Shown here one piece after another: positions 9,238 through 18,791 of a stretch of DNA of 64,000 bases. Position numbers and translations under genes: made by a program. The stretch spans positions 62,001 through 126,000 of the forward strand of contig NZ_QMEY01000016.1 of NCBI RefSeq assembly GCF_003315795.1. The letters run 5' to 3'. Source of the DNA: Spongiactinospora rosea (GTDB lineage Bacteria; Actinomycetota; Actinomycetes; Streptosporangiales; Streptosporangiaceae). The notes under the pieces are model-generated. The model made no database searches. It was not told the origin of the DNA and was given only the letters and a program-made list of their open reading frames with translations. How positions within the stretch are numbered: position 1 is the stretch's first letter; each line of letters opens with the position of its first letter.

Positions 9238-10979
9238 CCACCCGCCAAGACCACGACACCCCGCCCAACGTCCGCCTCATCGGCGGCGAGATGCTCCTCT
9301 GGTCCGACGAACGCCCGGAGGGCGGGGCGGTCCGGGCGCGGCGCGGGCACGCCGTGCGCGAGCTGATCCGCAGGCTGGCCCCCGGTGACGGGAGCGTGCT
9401 GCTGATCGGGCCGCATCCGGCGGACTTCGTCTCCTGGGTGGCCGGGCGCGCGGGCACGGTGGCCGCGGTGCTCCGCTCTCACCCCGACGCCTGCCGGCTC
9501 GGCCGGGCCCACGCCGGGCGGCCCGGGTTCACGGTGTACTGCGGGCGGCTGGACAAGCTGCCCGACCTGCCGCCGTTCGACATGGTCTGCGCCCTGGACG
9601 GGCTCGGCCGGGTGCACCCCGCCGACGTGCCCGTACAAACCTGGCGCGACACGCTGGCCGACGTCGCCCGGCTGGTCGCGCCCGGCGGCACGCTGGTCCT
9701 GGCCGGGCGCAACGACCTCGGGATCGACGCGTTCATCGAGGCCGCGCCGTACGCCCGGGGCGACGGCGACTGGCTCCCGCCCGGGTCCGACCCGACCGCC
9801 CCGGTGAGCCTGGCCGCCACGGCCGGCGAGCTGGCCGCGCACGGGCTGACCCCCGGCGCGGGCTACGCGGCCTTCCCGACCGCCGCCGATCCGCGCGTCC
9901 TGCTCCCGGCCGAGCTGCTGACCGGCGGCGTCGCGCCGCCCGAGGCGCTGGTCACCGCCTGCGCCCGCCCGGCCCGCGACGGCCGCCCGGTCGCCGACCC
10001 CGCGCGCCTGGTCGCCAAGGCGTTCCGGTACGGCCTCGCCGACCGCCTCGCCCCCCTCTGGATCACCCTCGCCCACCGTGCCGGAGGGACCAGTGGAGGC
10101 GGGCCGGTGGCGTTGGTGGAGGACACGGTGTGCGAGGAGCCGTGGCTGCGCGTCTGCGAGCTGACCTACGACGCCGATCTCGGCGGCTGGTGGCGGCGCG
10201 GGCTGCCCGCCGCCGCGGCGATCGGGCTGGACCGGCTGCGGCGTGATCCCGCCGCGCTGGACGGGCCGTTGCCCCCCGGGCGCCCGCTGACCGAGCTCCT
10301 GCGCGCCGCCTGCGCCGCCGACGACGTCAAGCAGGTGCGCCGGACGCTGCGCGCGGTGACCGGCGAGCTGGCCGGACGCGCCGAGCACGGCATGCTCCCC
10401 GGCGACCTGGCGTTCGTCACCACCGACGACCTGACCTGGGACGGCGACCGCGTCCACCGGATCGACCCGAGCTGGTCGCTGGCCGGTCCGGTGCCGATCC
10501 CGGTGGCGCTGACCCGGCTGGTGTGGCGGTTCGCCGACTCGCTGCTGTCCGGCGGCCACCATCACCCCTGGCCGTGGGACCTCGACGCCGAACGCCTCAC
10601 CGGCACCCTGCTCGCGCTGTGCGCCCTGCCGTACGACGCCGACGACCTGGCCGAGGCCAGGGCGCTGGACGCCGACATCGCCCGCACGCTCGGCACCCCC
10701 GACCAGGCCGCGGGTCCACTCTCCGGCCCGCCCGAGACCTACCGGGAGGTGCTGGCCGTCCGCGAGCGGATGCGCGAGACGCTGACCGCCGCGCAGGCCA
10801 GGATCGACCGGCTGGAGGTCAAGCTGACCGTCCGCGAGCGCGAACTGCGCCGGATGCGCCGCAAGCTGCGCAGGACCAGGAAGAAGGTGGCCGCCCTGCG
10901 CCGGACCTTCGCGCACCGCGCGGTCCGAGGCGTCACCTGGCCGCTGCGAACCGGTGCCCGCCTGGTGAGGCGAGGCTGA
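9234..10979 (+). CDS. SAM-dependent methyltransferase-like protein with C-terminal coiled coil
   Basis: A 581-residue protein. Residues ~30-190 form a class I methyltransferase fold: VLLIGPHPADFVSWVA as motif I and PFDMVCALDGLG and LVAPGGTLVLAGRNDLG as later strands. A middle region of unknown type follows (~190-500). The last ~70 residues are strongly charged and predicted coiled coil (TVRERELRRMRRKLRR), ending in a basic tail. Such coil-tailed methyltransferases occur in actinomycete glycan clusters next to GT2 enzymes. The ATG at 9234 is preferred because GGGAG precedes it by 8 nt and it overlaps the upstream stop. Confidence 0.75.
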   Translation: MTTRQDHDTPPNVRLIGGEMLLWSDERPEGGAVRARRGHAVRELIRRLAPGDGSVLLIGPHPADFVSWVAGRAGTVAAVLRSHPDACRLGRAHAGRPGFTVYCGRLDKLPDLPPFDMVCALDGLGRVHPADVPVQTWRDTLADVARLVAPGGTLVLAGRNDLGIDAFIEAAPYARGDGDWLPPGSDPTAPVSLAATAGELAAHGLTPGAGYAAFPTAADPRVLLPAELLTGGVAPPEALVTACARPARDGRPVADPARLVAKAFRYGLADRLAPLWITLAHRAGGTSGGGPVALVEDTVCEEPWLRVCELTYDADLGGWWRRGLPAAAAIGLDRLRRDPAALDGPLPPGRPLTELLRAACAADDVKQVRRTLRAVTGELAGRAEHGMLPGDLAFVTTDDLTWDGDRVHRIDPSWSLAGPVPIPVALTRLVWRFADSLLSGGHHHPWPWDLDAERLTGTLLALCALPYDADDLAEARALDADIARTLGTPDQAAGPLSGPPETYREVLAVRERMRETLTAAQARIDRLEVKLTVRERELRRMRRKLRRTRKKVAALRRTFAHRAVRGVTWPLRTGARLVRRG

Positions 10980-10993
10980 GGAGGAGTACCGAC

Positions 10994-12934
10994 GTGCCGC
11001 TCTTGTCCGTCGTCGTCCCGTTCTACAACGTCGAGAAGTACATCGCCGCCTGCCTGGCCTCGATCGCCGCGCAGACCCTCACCGACCTTGAGGTGATCTG
11101 CGTGGACGACGGCTCCGCCGACGGCAGCGCCGGGGTGGTCGCCGGCTGGGCGGCCCGCGACCCGCGGTTCCGGGTGCTGACCAGGCCGAACGCCGGGCTC
11201 GGCCCGGCCCGCGACGCGGGGGTGACCGCCGCCACCGGCCGCTACCTGGCCTTCGCCGACAGCGACGACATCGTGCCGCCCGGCGCCTACGACCTGCTGG
11301 TCGGCTCACTGGAACGCACCGGCTCCGACCTGGCCTGCGGCAACGTGCGGCGGCTCAAGGACGGCAGGCTGACGCAGTCGTGGGCGCACCGCGAGGCGTT
11401 CGCCCGGACCCTGCCGCGCACGCACATCACCGAGCACCCCGGCCTGGTCCGCGACCGGATGGCCTGGAACAAGGTCTTCCGCCGCGCGTTCTGGGACGCC
11501 CGCGGGCTGTCGTTCCCGGCCAGGATGTACGAGGACCAGCCGGTGATGATCCCCGCGCACGTACACGCCTCCCGGGTGGACGTGCACGCCGAGCCCGTCT
11601 ACCACTGGCGCGAACGCGAGGACGGCGGCGGCTCGATCACCCAGCGCCGCCTGGAGCCGGACAACGTACGCGACCGGCTGCTGTCGGTCGCCGAGACCGC
11701 CGCGTTCCTCGCCCGGCACGCCCCGGAGCTGAAGCCGCCGCTGGACGCCGAGTCCATGGAGATCGACCTGCTGGTGGCGGCCGAGGCCGCCGCCGTGCTC
11801 ACCGGCCCCGACCGGGACCGGCTGCTCGACCTGGCCTGCGGCTACCTGGACGGCGTAGACGAGACCACCTGGCGGGCCGTGCCCGCGCTGACCCGGCTGC
11901 GGCTGCGGCTGCTGCACCGCCGGATGATCCCCGAGCTGCGCTCGGCGCTCGCCTTCGCCGAACAGGCCACGGCCACAGAGGTCCGGGTACGCCCCGGCGG
12001 GGTGACCCGCCGCCGCTGGTACGCCGACTACCCGCTGCGCGGCGACCGCCGGCTGCCCGCCGACACCCACGAGGTCACCGGCGAGCTGCGGCTGCGCGGC
12101 AGCGTCGAGCGGCTGTGCTTCCAGACCGGCGGGCTGCGCGCCCAGGGCCGGATCTGGCTCCCCGGGGCGGCGCTCGACGACCTCGCGGGGGCCAGGCTGA
12201 AACTGGCGCTGCGCCAGGGCGGGCGCGAAGGGCGGGCCGTGCCGCTCGGCCAGTGGCGGCTCGCGCCCGGCGCGCGGGAGTACGCCGAGGCCGCGGGCAT
12301 CACCGCCGACGCCGACGGGATCGGCTTCGACCTGGACCTCGGCCGCGCCCTGCCGCTCGCCGACGGCCCCAAGGCCGAGGGCGCCTGGCAGATCCGCGCC
12401 GACCTCGAGGGCCACGGCCTGACCCTGTCGGCCGGGCTCACCGCCCCCGCCTCCGACCCCGTCTTCGGCAAGGGCCCGCTGCGGCTCGGCGCGGGCCTGT
12501 GGATCATCCCGTGCGTCGGCAACCACCGCCGCCTGCGGCTGCGCGTCCGCTGCGCCGGGGCGGCGGTGACCCGCTGCGTCCCCGGCAGGGCCGGGCTGAC
12601 CATCTCCGGCTGGGTCCGCGCGGACGTGCCGCCGCCCGCCGAGGTCGCCCTGCTGCCGCAGGACGACGCCGCGGGCGGCAGGGAGGTCGCCTTCCCCGCC
12701 GAGGTGGGACGGGTGCGGGCCGGGATGTGCCGGTTCACCGCCGACATCCCGCTGGGCGGCATCGGCGCGGGCCCGGCCTGGCGGTTCGCGCTGCGCCACC
12801 GCGACGCCCGTACCGTACCGCTCGCCTTCGACTCCGCCGAGCACGTCGAGGGGGAGGCCGACCGCCGCCGGTTCGTGGTGACGCGGTCCGGCAACTGCAA
12901 CCTTGTCCTCAGAGAAAGGATCGATCAGCGATGA
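10994..12934 (+). CDS. GT2 glycosyltransferase with C-terminal beta-rich domain
   Basis: A 646-residue protein. The N-terminal ~230 residues are a GT-A domain: LSVVVPFYNVEKYI, CVDDGSADGS and AFADSDD (DxD metal site). The C-terminal ~300 residues lack GT motifs and look beta-rich, opening with RRRWYADYPL. Wall-teichoic-acid GTs such as TarS have a GT-A domain followed by Ig-like domains, a comparison of layout only. GTG 10994 follows AGGAGGAG by 7 nt. It is clearly paralogous to the gene at 19429: both share VHASRVD, WRERE and GGGSITQRR. It probably adds a sugar to a wall polymer. Confidence 0.85.
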   Translation: MPLLSVVVPFYNVEKYIAACLASIAAQTLTDLEVICVDDGSADGSAGVVAGWAARDPRFRVLTRPNAGLGPARDAGVTAATGRYLAFADSDDIVPPGAYDLLVGSLERTGSDLACGNVRRLKDGRLTQSWAHREAFARTLPRTHITEHPGLVRDRMAWNKVFRRAFWDARGLSFPARMYEDQPVMIPAHVHASRVDVHAEPVYHWREREDGGGSITQRRLEPDNVRDRLLSVAETAAFLARHAPELKPPLDAESMEIDLLVAAEAAAVLTGPDRDRLLDLACGYLDGVDETTWRAVPALTRLRLRLLHRRMIPELRSALAFAEQATATEVRVRPGGVTRRRWYADYPLRGDRRLPADTHEVTGELRLRGSVERLCFQTGGLRAQGRIWLPGAALDDLAGARLKLALRQGGREGRAVPLGQWRLAPGAREYAEAAGITADADGIGFDLDLGRALPLADGPKAEGAWQIRADLEGHGLTLSAGLTAPASDPVFGKGPLRLGAGLWIIPCVGNHRRLRLRVRCAGAAVTRCVPGRAGLTISGWVRADVPPPAEVALLPQDDAAGGREVAFPAEVGRVRAGMCRFTADIPLGGIGAGPAWRFALRHRDARTVPLAFDSAEHVEGEADRRRFVVTRSGNCNLVLRERIDQR

Positions 12935-13809
12935 CCGCACTGCCCGCGGCGCCCTGGACGCTTGCGAACATACCCGGCCGGCTCACCGAGACCGACATGC
13001 GCGTCTTCGACTGGCTGCTCGGCTACCAGGGCCGCTTCTTCACCCCCGGCCACCTGGTGGAGCTGGGCGCGGGCCAGGGCCGCAGCGCCATCCTGATCGG
13101 CCGCCATCGCCGCGAGGAGGAACGGTTCGTGGTGTGCGACCCGTTCGAGCCCGAGGCGCTGCGCGGCGGCTTCGAGGCCAACTACCTGGCCTTCCACCAG
13201 CGGCTGCCGGAGATCGTGCAGGGACCGGCCGCCGTCATCCTGGACCACGTCGAGCCCGACTCGTGCAGGTTCGCCCACCTGGCGGCCTCGCGCGCGTACG
13301 AGGACGTCCGCGACGACCTCGCCGCGGCCCGCAAGCTGCTGCTGCCCGAGGGCATCGTGGCCGTGGACGACTACCGCTTCGAGGGCGCGCCCGGCATCGC
13401 CGCCGCCGTCTGGGAGGCGGTCACCGCGCACGGCCTGCGGCCGATCTGCCTGACCCCGCAGAAGTTCTACGGCACCTGGGGGGACTCCGGGGCGGTGCAG
13501 GAGGAGCTGACCCGCTGGCTGGGCGGACGCGCCGACGAGTGGGCCTCGCACGCCGAGCAGGTGGCCGGGCGCACGGTGGTCCACCTGGACCGCAGGCCCG
13601 ACCCCGAGCCGCTGCCCGAGCCCGCCGAGGAGGAGGAGCGGGAGCAGACCCTCCCGCTGCCCGCCGAGCCCGCCGACCCCGGGCCGGTGGCCCCGCGCTG
13701 GAACACCAGGACGGCGCGCAGGCGGCGCAGGCCGCTGCACCGCAGGCTGCTGCGGATGCTGCTGCCCAAGCCGGTGCGCCGCAGGCTGCGGCGGCGCAGG
13801 TCACGTTAG
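12931..13809 (+). CDS. Class I SAM methyltransferase with basic C-terminal tail
   Basis: A 292-residue protein. Motif I is HLVELGAGQGRSAILIG near residue 45, followed by FVVCDPFEPEALRG and a late strand GIVAVDDYRFEGAPGIAAAV, a pattern seen in Methyltransf_24-type O-methyltransferases. The last ~45 residues are extremely Arg-rich, preceded by an acidic EEEERE stretch, and could bind an anionic polymer or membrane (inference). ATG 12931 overlaps the upstream GT2 stop (ATGA) with AGAAAGGA upstream. It ends 9 nt into the convergent pseC gene. Confidence 0.82.
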   Translation: MTALPAAPWTLANIPGRLTETDMRVFDWLLGYQGRFFTPGHLVELGAGQGRSAILIGRHRREEERFVVCDPFEPEALRGGFEANYLAFHQRLPEIVQGPAAVILDHVEPDSCRFAHLAASRAYEDVRDDLAAARKLLLPEGIVAVDDYRFEGAPGIAAAVWEAVTAHGLRPICLTPQKFYGTWGDSGAVQEELTRWLGGRADEWASHAEQVAGRTVVHLDRRPDPEPLPEPAEEEEREQTLPLPAEPADPGPVAPRWNTRTARRRRRPLHRRLLRMLLPKPVRRRLRRRRSR

Positions 13810-14925
13810 GATCGCCAGCAGCTCCGCCAGCACGCGGTCCTGGTCGGCGTCGGTCAGGCCGGGATACAGCGGCAGCGAGAGCTGCTCGGCGTAGTACGCC
13901 TCGGCGTGCGGGCACATCCCGCGCCGGTAGCCGAGGTCTTCGTAGGCCGGGTGCCAGTACGCCGGGATGTAGTTGACCTGCACGCCGATGCCCGCCGCGC
14001 GCATCCGGTCGTACACCTCGCGCCTGCGCCCGCCGCGCACCCGCACCGGGTAGAGGTGCCAGGCCGGGTCGGCGTACGCCCGGCGCGCCGGGATCGCCAG
14101 CCCGTCGAGCCCGCCGAGCGCGGCGTCGTACCGGGCCACCAGCGCGGCCCGGCGCGCCCGGAAGGCGGGCAGCCGGCGAAGCTGGCTCACCCCGAGCGCG
14201 CACAGCACGTCGGGCAGCCGGTAGTTGAGCCCGAACGCCGTCACCTCCTGATGCCAGCCGCCCTCATCGGGGTGGCGCAGCAGCGCCCGGTCGCGCACCA
14301 GCCCGTGGTTGCGGAACCGGGCGGCGGCCTCCAGCCTGCGCGGGTCGATCGCGGCCACCGCGCCGCCCTCCGCCGTGGTCACCGTCTTGGTCGGGAAGAA
14401 CGAGAACGTGGTGAGGTCGGCCACCGACCCCACCGGGCGGCCGCGGTAGCGCGACCCGATCGCGTGCGCCGCGTCGGACACCAGCAGCGCCCCCGCCGCG
14501 TCGGTGACCTTGCGCAGGGCGTCGTAGTCGGCCGGATGACCGGCGTAGTCGACCGCGGTGACGACCTTGGTCCGCGGGGTCGTCGCGGCGTGCGCGGCGG
14601 CCGGGTCGAGGGTCGCGATGTCCGGCTCGACGTCGGCGAACACCACCTCGGCCCCGAGCTGGGTCGCGGTGGAGGCGGTCGCCACGAACGTCAGCGGCGA
14701 GGTCACCAGCTCATCGCCCGGCCCGAGCCCGGCCGCGACGTAGGCGGTGTGCAGCGCCGCCGTACCGGAGGTGACGCTCACGCACGGCACCCCGCCGGTC
14801 CACCGGGCCAGCTCCGCCTCGAACGCGGCCACCTGCGGCCCGGTGGTCAGCCAGTCGCCGCGCAGCACGTCACAGACCGCCCGCACGTCGTCTCCGTCGA
14901 TGGACTGCCTGCCGTAGGGGAGCAT
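13801..14925 (-). CDS. pseC: PseC: UDP-4-amino-4,6-dideoxy-AltNAc transaminase (DegT/DnrJ/EryC1 family)
   Basis: A 374-residue PLP aminotransferase. It has SVTSGTAALHTAY near residue 60, the aspartate in VSDAAHAIGSRYRGR, and the Schiff-base lysine in SFFPTKTVTTAEGG near residue 190. The C-terminal GIGVQVNYIPAYWHPAYEDLGY is characteristic of PseC-like enzymes. In pseudaminic acid synthesis it aminates C4 of the PseB product using glutamate. ATG 14925 shares one base with the pseB stop (TGATG), so pseB-pseC are coupled. A longer start at 14973 would run into pseB and is rejected. Confidence 0.92.
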   Translation of the reverse strand: MLPYGRQSIDGDDVRAVCDVLRGDWLTTGPQVAAFEAELARWTGGVPCVSVTSGTAALHTAYVAAGLGPGDELVTSPLTFVATASTATQLGAEVVFADVEPDIATLDPAAAHAATTPRTKVVTAVDYAGHPADYDALRKVTDAAGALLVSDAAHAIGSRYRGRPVGSVADLTTFSFFPTKTVTTAEGGAVAAIDPRRLEAAARFRNHGLVRDRALLRHPDEGGWHQEVTAFGLNYRLPDVLCALGVSQLRRLPAFRARRAALVARYDAALGGLDGLAIPARRAYADPAWHLYPVRVRGGRRREVYDRMRAAGIGVQVNYIPAYWHPAYEDLGYRRGMCPHAEAYYAEQLSLPLYPGLTDADQDRVLAELLAILT

Positions 14926-15908
14926 CACGACCCCGCCGCGACCATCTCGCGCAACTGCGCGACCGTCAGCCACTGGTCATTGCCGTCGGAGCGGTAGGAG
15001 AAGCCCTCCGGCAGCGTCTCGCCCGCCTGCGGCGGCACGTATCCCCAGGTCGCGATGGTCGGCAGCACCACGTAGCGGTCGGCCAGGCGCAGCGTGCGGC
15101 GGCCGTCGTCGGGGGCGATCATCTCCTCGTGCAGCTTCTCGCCGGGCCGGATGCCGATCTCGTAGGTCGGGCTGTCCGGGGCCAGCGCCTCGGCCAGGTC
15201 GGTGAGCCGCATGCTGGGGATGCGCGGGACGTACAGCTCACCGCCCTGCATCATGTCGAAGGACTCCACGACGAACCGCACCGCCTGCGGCAGGGTGATC
15301 CAGAACCGGGTCATCCGCTTGTCGGTGAGCGGGATGCTGCCGCCCTCCTTGGCCAGCCGCTGGAAGAACGGCACGACCGAGCCCCGGCTGCCCACCACGT
15401 TGCCGTACCGGACCACGGCGAACCTCGTGGGGTGCCCGGCGGCGTAGTGGTTGGCCGAGACGAACAGCTTGTCGGCGACCAGCTTGGTCGCGCCGTAGAG
15501 GTTGATCGGGCTGGACGCCTTGTCGGTGGACAGCGCCACGACCTTGCGCACCCCCGCGTCGATCGCGGCCTCCACGACGTTCTGGGAGCCCGCGACGTTG
15601 GTGCGGACGTACTCGAACGGGTTGTACTCGGCCGTGTCCACCTGCTTGAGCGCGGCGGCGTGGACCACGTGGTCGATGCCGTGCATGGCGCGCAGCAGCC
15701 GGTCGCGGTCGCGTACGTCGCCGATGAACCACCGCAGCCGTTCGTCGTCGCCGAACCTCTGGCGGGCCTCGTACTGTTTCAGCTCGTCCCTGGAGAAGAC
15801 CACCAGGCGGCGGGGCGCGAGGCGGGCGAGGGCGTAGCGGATGAACTCCTTGCCGAACGAGCCTGTCCCCCCTGTGATCAGGATCGATGATCCCGTCAGA
15901 ACGCTCAC
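14925..15908 (-). CDS. pseB: PseB: UDP-GlcNAc 4,6-dehydratase (inverting)
   Basis: A 327-residue extended SDR that starts pseudaminic acid synthesis by converting UDP-GlcNAc to the 4-keto-6-deoxy-L-arabino-hexulose. Motifs include ITGGTGSFGKEF (NADP loop), HAAALKQVDTAEYNPFE, and the FlaA1/PseB catalytic set STDKASSPINLYGATK with Asp, Lys and Tyr in place. GTG 15908 is preceded by ACACGGGGGA at 8 nt. Divergent from pseF; the 124-nt gap holds both promoters. Confidence 0.95.
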   Translation of the reverse strand: MSVLTGSSILITGGTGSFGKEFIRYALARLAPRRLVVFSRDELKQYEARQRFGDDERLRWFIGDVRDRDRLLRAMHGIDHVVHAAALKQVDTAEYNPFEYVRTNVAGSQNVVEAAIDAGVRKVVALSTDKASSPINLYGATKLVADKLFVSANHYAAGHPTRFAVVRYGNVVGSRGSVVPFFQRLAKEGGSIPLTDKRMTRFWITLPQAVRFVVESFDMMQGGELYVPRIPSMRLTDLAEALAPDSPTYEIGIRPGEKLHEEMIAPDDGRRTLRLADRYVVLPTIATWGYVPPQAGETLPEGFSYRSDGNDQWLTVAQLREMVAAGS

Positions 15909-16032
15909 GTCTTGCTTCCCCCGTGTTCTGAAGCCCGTGTTTTGCAGACAGCCGGATGTTCTGGTCCGGTCGAGCCGGTAGCATAGCGCGACCGGATAGG
16001 CACTCACTGTCACACGGGGGAATGGGGCAACG
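15909..16032. promoter_or_regulatory. Divergent pseB/pseF promoter region with ACACGGGGGA leaders
   Basis: A 124-nt intergenic region. The 10-mer ACACGGGGGA occurs on both strands, 8 nt before the pseB start and 11 nt before the pseF start, and again before the sulfotransferase gene at 22046. Its GGGGGA part can serve as the ribosome binding site. The identical flank suggests a shared leader element. Confidence 0.5.
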
Positions 16033-16764
16033 GTGCGTATTATCGGGATCGTCCAAGCTCGTATGGGGTCCACCCGGCTCCCCGGCAAGGTCCTGCGGGA
16101 GCTTTCCGGGCGGTCGGTGCTCGGCTGGGTGGTCAGGGCGGCGCGTTCGTCGGGCGCGCTCGACGACCTCGTGGTGGCCACCACGACCGAGCCCGCCGAC
16201 GACGCCGTGGCGGCGGAGTGCGCGCGGCTCGGCGCGCCCTGCCACCGCGGGCCCGTCGATGACGTGCTCGGCAGGTTCGCGGGCGTGTTGCGGGAGCGGC
16301 GGCCGGCCGGGGCGGTGATGCGGTTCACCGCCGACTGCCCGCTGCTCGATCCGGGCCTGATCGCCGAGGCCGCGAGCGTCTACCGGGCGGTGCCCGGCCT
16401 CGACTACCTCGGCACCGGCCTGGGCGGCACGCTGCCGCGCGGCACCGACGTGGAGATCGTCGGGCGCGCCGCGTTCGAGGCGGCCGACGAGCTGGCCGAA
16501 GGCCACCACCGCGCGCACGTCACCTCCTACGTCTACACCCACCCCGAGCGCTTTCGGGTGCTCGGCCTGAGCTACCCGCCGTCGGCCGCCGACCTGCGGG
16601 TCACCCTCGACACCGAGGCCGACTGGCGGCTCATCGAGGCGGTCGCCGGGCACACCGGCGACACGCCGACGCCGGTCGGCGCGCTGGTGCGCTGGCTGCG
16701 CGAGCGGCCGGAGATCGCCCGGATCAACGCCCATGTGCGGCAGAAGGCGTTGCAGGAGGCGTGA
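16033..16764 (+). CDS. SpsF-type cytidylyltransferase, PseF role (CMP-pseudaminic acid synthetase)
   Basis: A 243-residue nucleotidyltransferase with GIVQARMGSTRLPGKVL at the N-terminus, RFTADCPLLDP near residue 95 and DLRVTLDTEADW near residue 195. This signature belongs to the SpsF/CMP-KDO-synthetase-like family and not to classical Campylobacter-type PseF (which begins IPARGGSKRIP). Its position between pseB and pseG makes activation of pseudaminic acid to CMP-Pse the likely role (inference). The GTG at 16033 is preceded by GGGG at 5 nt. It is coupled to pseG by a GTGA overlap. Confidence 0.85.
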   Translation: MRIIGIVQARMGSTRLPGKVLRELSGRSVLGWVVRAARSSGALDDLVVATTTEPADDAVAAECARLGAPCHRGPVDDVLGRFAGVLRERRPAGAVMRFTADCPLLDPGLIAEAASVYRAVPGLDYLGTGLGGTLPRGTDVEIVGRAAFEAADELAEGHHRAHVTSYVYTHPERFRVLGLSYPPSAADLRVTLDTEADWRLIEAVAGHTGDTPTPVGALVRWLRERPEIARINAHVRQKALQEA

Positions 16765-17723
16765 GCAGGCGGGTGGGCGTGCGCTGCGACGCCGGCCCCG
16801 GGGTCGGCGTCGGGCACCTGGTGCGCTGCGTGGCGCTGGCCGAGGAGCTTGCTGCCCGCGGCGCCGAAGTGGTGTTCCTCGGCGACCTGGGCGGCCTGCC
16901 CTGGGCCGCCGCCCAGCTCGAACGCCGCGGCCTGCCGCTGCTCCCGGCCAAACCGGGCGCGGAGGGCCTGGGCTCGCAGGCCGCCTGCCTCGGGCTCGAC
17001 GCGGTCGTGCTCGACTCCTACGACCTCGCCCCCGAGACCGGGATGGCGCTGCGCCGGGCGGGCATCCCGGTGCTGGCGATCATCGACGGCGACACCCGGG
17101 GCCAGTCCGCCGACCTCTACCTGGACCAGAACCTCGGCGCCGAAGACCGGCACGCCGGGCTGCCGGTGCTGGCCGGCACCCGTTACGTGCTGCTGCGCGA
17201 TGAGGTGCGCAGGCACCGGTCGGTGCCCGCCGGGGGCATCCCGCACGTGCTCTGCTTCTTCGGCGGCACCGACGCCACCGGCGTGACCATGGGCTGGCTG
17301 GACGCGCTGGCCGCGACCGGCGTGCCGTTCTCGGCCACGGTGATCGCCCCGGAGCCGGTCGTGCCGCCGCCCGGCCTGCCGATCTCGGTGCTGCCGCCGA
17401 CCGACGAGCTGCCCCGCCTGATGGCGCAGGCCGACCTGGTCATCACCGCGGCGGGCACGACCGTGTGGGAGCTGCTCTACCTCGGCGTGCCCACCGCGCT
17501 GACCTGGGTGCGCGACAACCAGTTGCTCGGCTACCACGCGGTCACCAAGCGCGGCCTGGCCGCGGGCCTCGGCGCGGGCAACGACCCGTCCTCGGCGGTG
17601 CCCGCGCTGCGCGAGCTGCTGGCCGAGCCCGCAAGGCGGGCCAGGTACGCCAGGCGGGGCCGTCGCGTCGTGGACGGCCTCGGCCGCGAACGCGTCGCCG
17701 ACGCCCTGGCCCGCATCCGCTGA
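16761..17723 (+). CDS. pseG: PseG: UDP-2,4-diacetamido-2,4,6-trideoxy-beta-L-altropyranose hydrolase
   Basis: A 320-residue GT-B-fold hydrolase. RCDAGPGVGVGHLVRC at the N-terminus contains the GxGHxxRC motif with the catalytic His, and the C-terminal LVITAAGTTVWELLYLGVPT matches the UDP-binding half of PseG. It releases UDP from the PseH product to give the free altrose derivative used by PseI. GTG 16761 overlaps the pseF-role stop. The gene converges on pseI with only 27 nt between them. Confidence 0.93.
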   Translation: MSRRVGVRCDAGPGVGVGHLVRCVALAEELAARGAEVVFLGDLGGLPWAAAQLERRGLPLLPAKPGAEGLGSQAACLGLDAVVLDSYDLAPETGMALRRAGIPVLAIIDGDTRGQSADLYLDQNLGAEDRHAGLPVLAGTRYVLLRDEVRRHRSVPAGGIPHVLCFFGGTDATGVTMGWLDALAATGVPFSATVIAPEPVVPPPGLPISVLPPTDELPRLMAQADLVITAAGTTVWELLYLGVPTALTWVRDNQLLGYHAVTKRGLAAGLGAGNDPSSAVPALRELLAEPARRARYARRGRRVVDGLGRERVADALARIR

Positions 17724-17750
17724 CCGATCAAACGAGATCTCGCTGAGCGC

Positions 17751-18791
17751 TCAAACGAGGTCCCAGGTCAGCGGGGTGCCCGCGGTGGCGTCGCGGGTGA
17801 ACGTCCGGCCGATCACCAGCGGGATCGCCTGCGGGGGCAGGCCGCCCGCCGGGCGGATGGACCGCACGTTGCGTTCGGTGACCGGCTCGCCCGCGCTGAC
17901 GTCGGCCACCACGTACAGCGAACGCCGGAAGCGCAGCCCCTCCCGCTCGCTGGGCCGCGGCCCGATGCGCGCCCGCCCGAGCGCCTGCCAGGCCCGCTCG
18001 CTCTCGGCCACCAGCGCGGCCAGCTCGTACGGTTCCAGGGAGAACGCCGCGTCCACCCCGCCGTCGGCCCGCGACAGCGTGACATGCTTCTCGATCAGGC
18101 ACGCCCCGAGCGCGACCGCCGCGACCGCCGCGCCGATGCCGGGCGTGTGGTCCGACAGGCCGACCACCGCCCCGGTGAGGTCGCGCAGCAGCGGCAGCGC
18201 ACGCAGGTCGCTGTGCTCGGGCGGGGCCGGGTAGGAGGCCGTGCAGCCGAGGACGACCGGCTCGGCGCAGCCAGCGCCGCGCGCCGCCGCCACCGCCGCG
18301 TCGATCTCGCCCGCGCTCGCCATGCCGGTCGAGATGATCAGCGGGCGGCCGGTGGCCGCGCACCGCTCGATCAGCGGCAGATCGACGATCTCCGACGAGG
18401 CGATCTTGTAGGCCGCCGTGTCCAGCGACTCCAGCAGCTCCACCGCCGTGGCGTCGAACGGCGAGGAGAACGCGATCAGCCCGCGCTCCCGTGCCCGGCG
18501 GAAGATCGGCTCGTGCCACTCCCACGGCGTGTGCGCGCCCTCGTAGAGCCGGTAGAGGGTCTGCCCGCCCCACAGCGCATGCCCCTCGCCGATGCGGAAG
18601 GCGGGCAGGTCGCAGTCGACGGTGATGGTGTCGGCCCGGTAGGTCTGGAGCTTCACCGCGTGCGCCCCCGCCTCGGCCACCGCGTCCACGATGGCCAGCG
18701 CGCGGTCCAGGTCGCCGTTGTGGTTGCCGGACATCTCCGCCACCACGAACGGCGGATGCTCGGGGCCGATCGGCCTGCCGCCTATCTTCAT
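17751..18791 (-). CDS. pseI: PseI: pseudaminic acid synthase
   Basis: A 346-residue NeuB-family synthase condensing the PseG product with phosphoenolpyruvate. It has VVAEMSGNHNGDLDRAL near residue 15, LQTYRADT, the Mn2+-site region IIKHVTLSRADGG-like (EKHVTLSRADGGVDAAFS) and a C-terminal SAF/antifreeze-like domain beginning FRRSLYVVADVSAGE. The MSGNHN motif is typical of PseI rather than NeuB. ATG 18791 overlaps the stop of pseH (ATGA), so the two are coupled. Confidence 0.95.
   Translation of the reverse strand: MKIGGRPIGPEHPPFVVAEMSGNHNGDLDRALAIVDAVAEAGAHAVKLQTYRADTITVDCDLPAFRIGEGHALWGGQTLYRLYEGAHTPWEWHEPIFRRARERGLIAFSSPFDATAVELLESLDTAAYKIASSEIVDLPLIERCAATGRPLIISTGMASAGEIDAAVAAARGAGCAEPVVLGCTASYPAPPEHSDLRALPLLRDLTGAVVGLSDHTPGIGAAVAAVALGACLIEKHVTLSRADGGVDAAFSLEPYELAALVAESERAWQALGRARIGPRPSEREGLRFRRSLYVVADVSAGEPVTERNVRSIRPAGGLPPQAIPLVIGRTFTRDATAGTPLTWDLV

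Noticed and set aside
8985-10916. 643-codon open frame on the minus strand
   Set aside because: Antisense to the methyltransferase gene; no family motifs, composition fits a high-GC shadow frame.
17724-17760. Short duplicated TCAAACGAG between pseG and pseI
   Set aside because: Only 9 nt and partly inside the pseI stop; too small to interpret.
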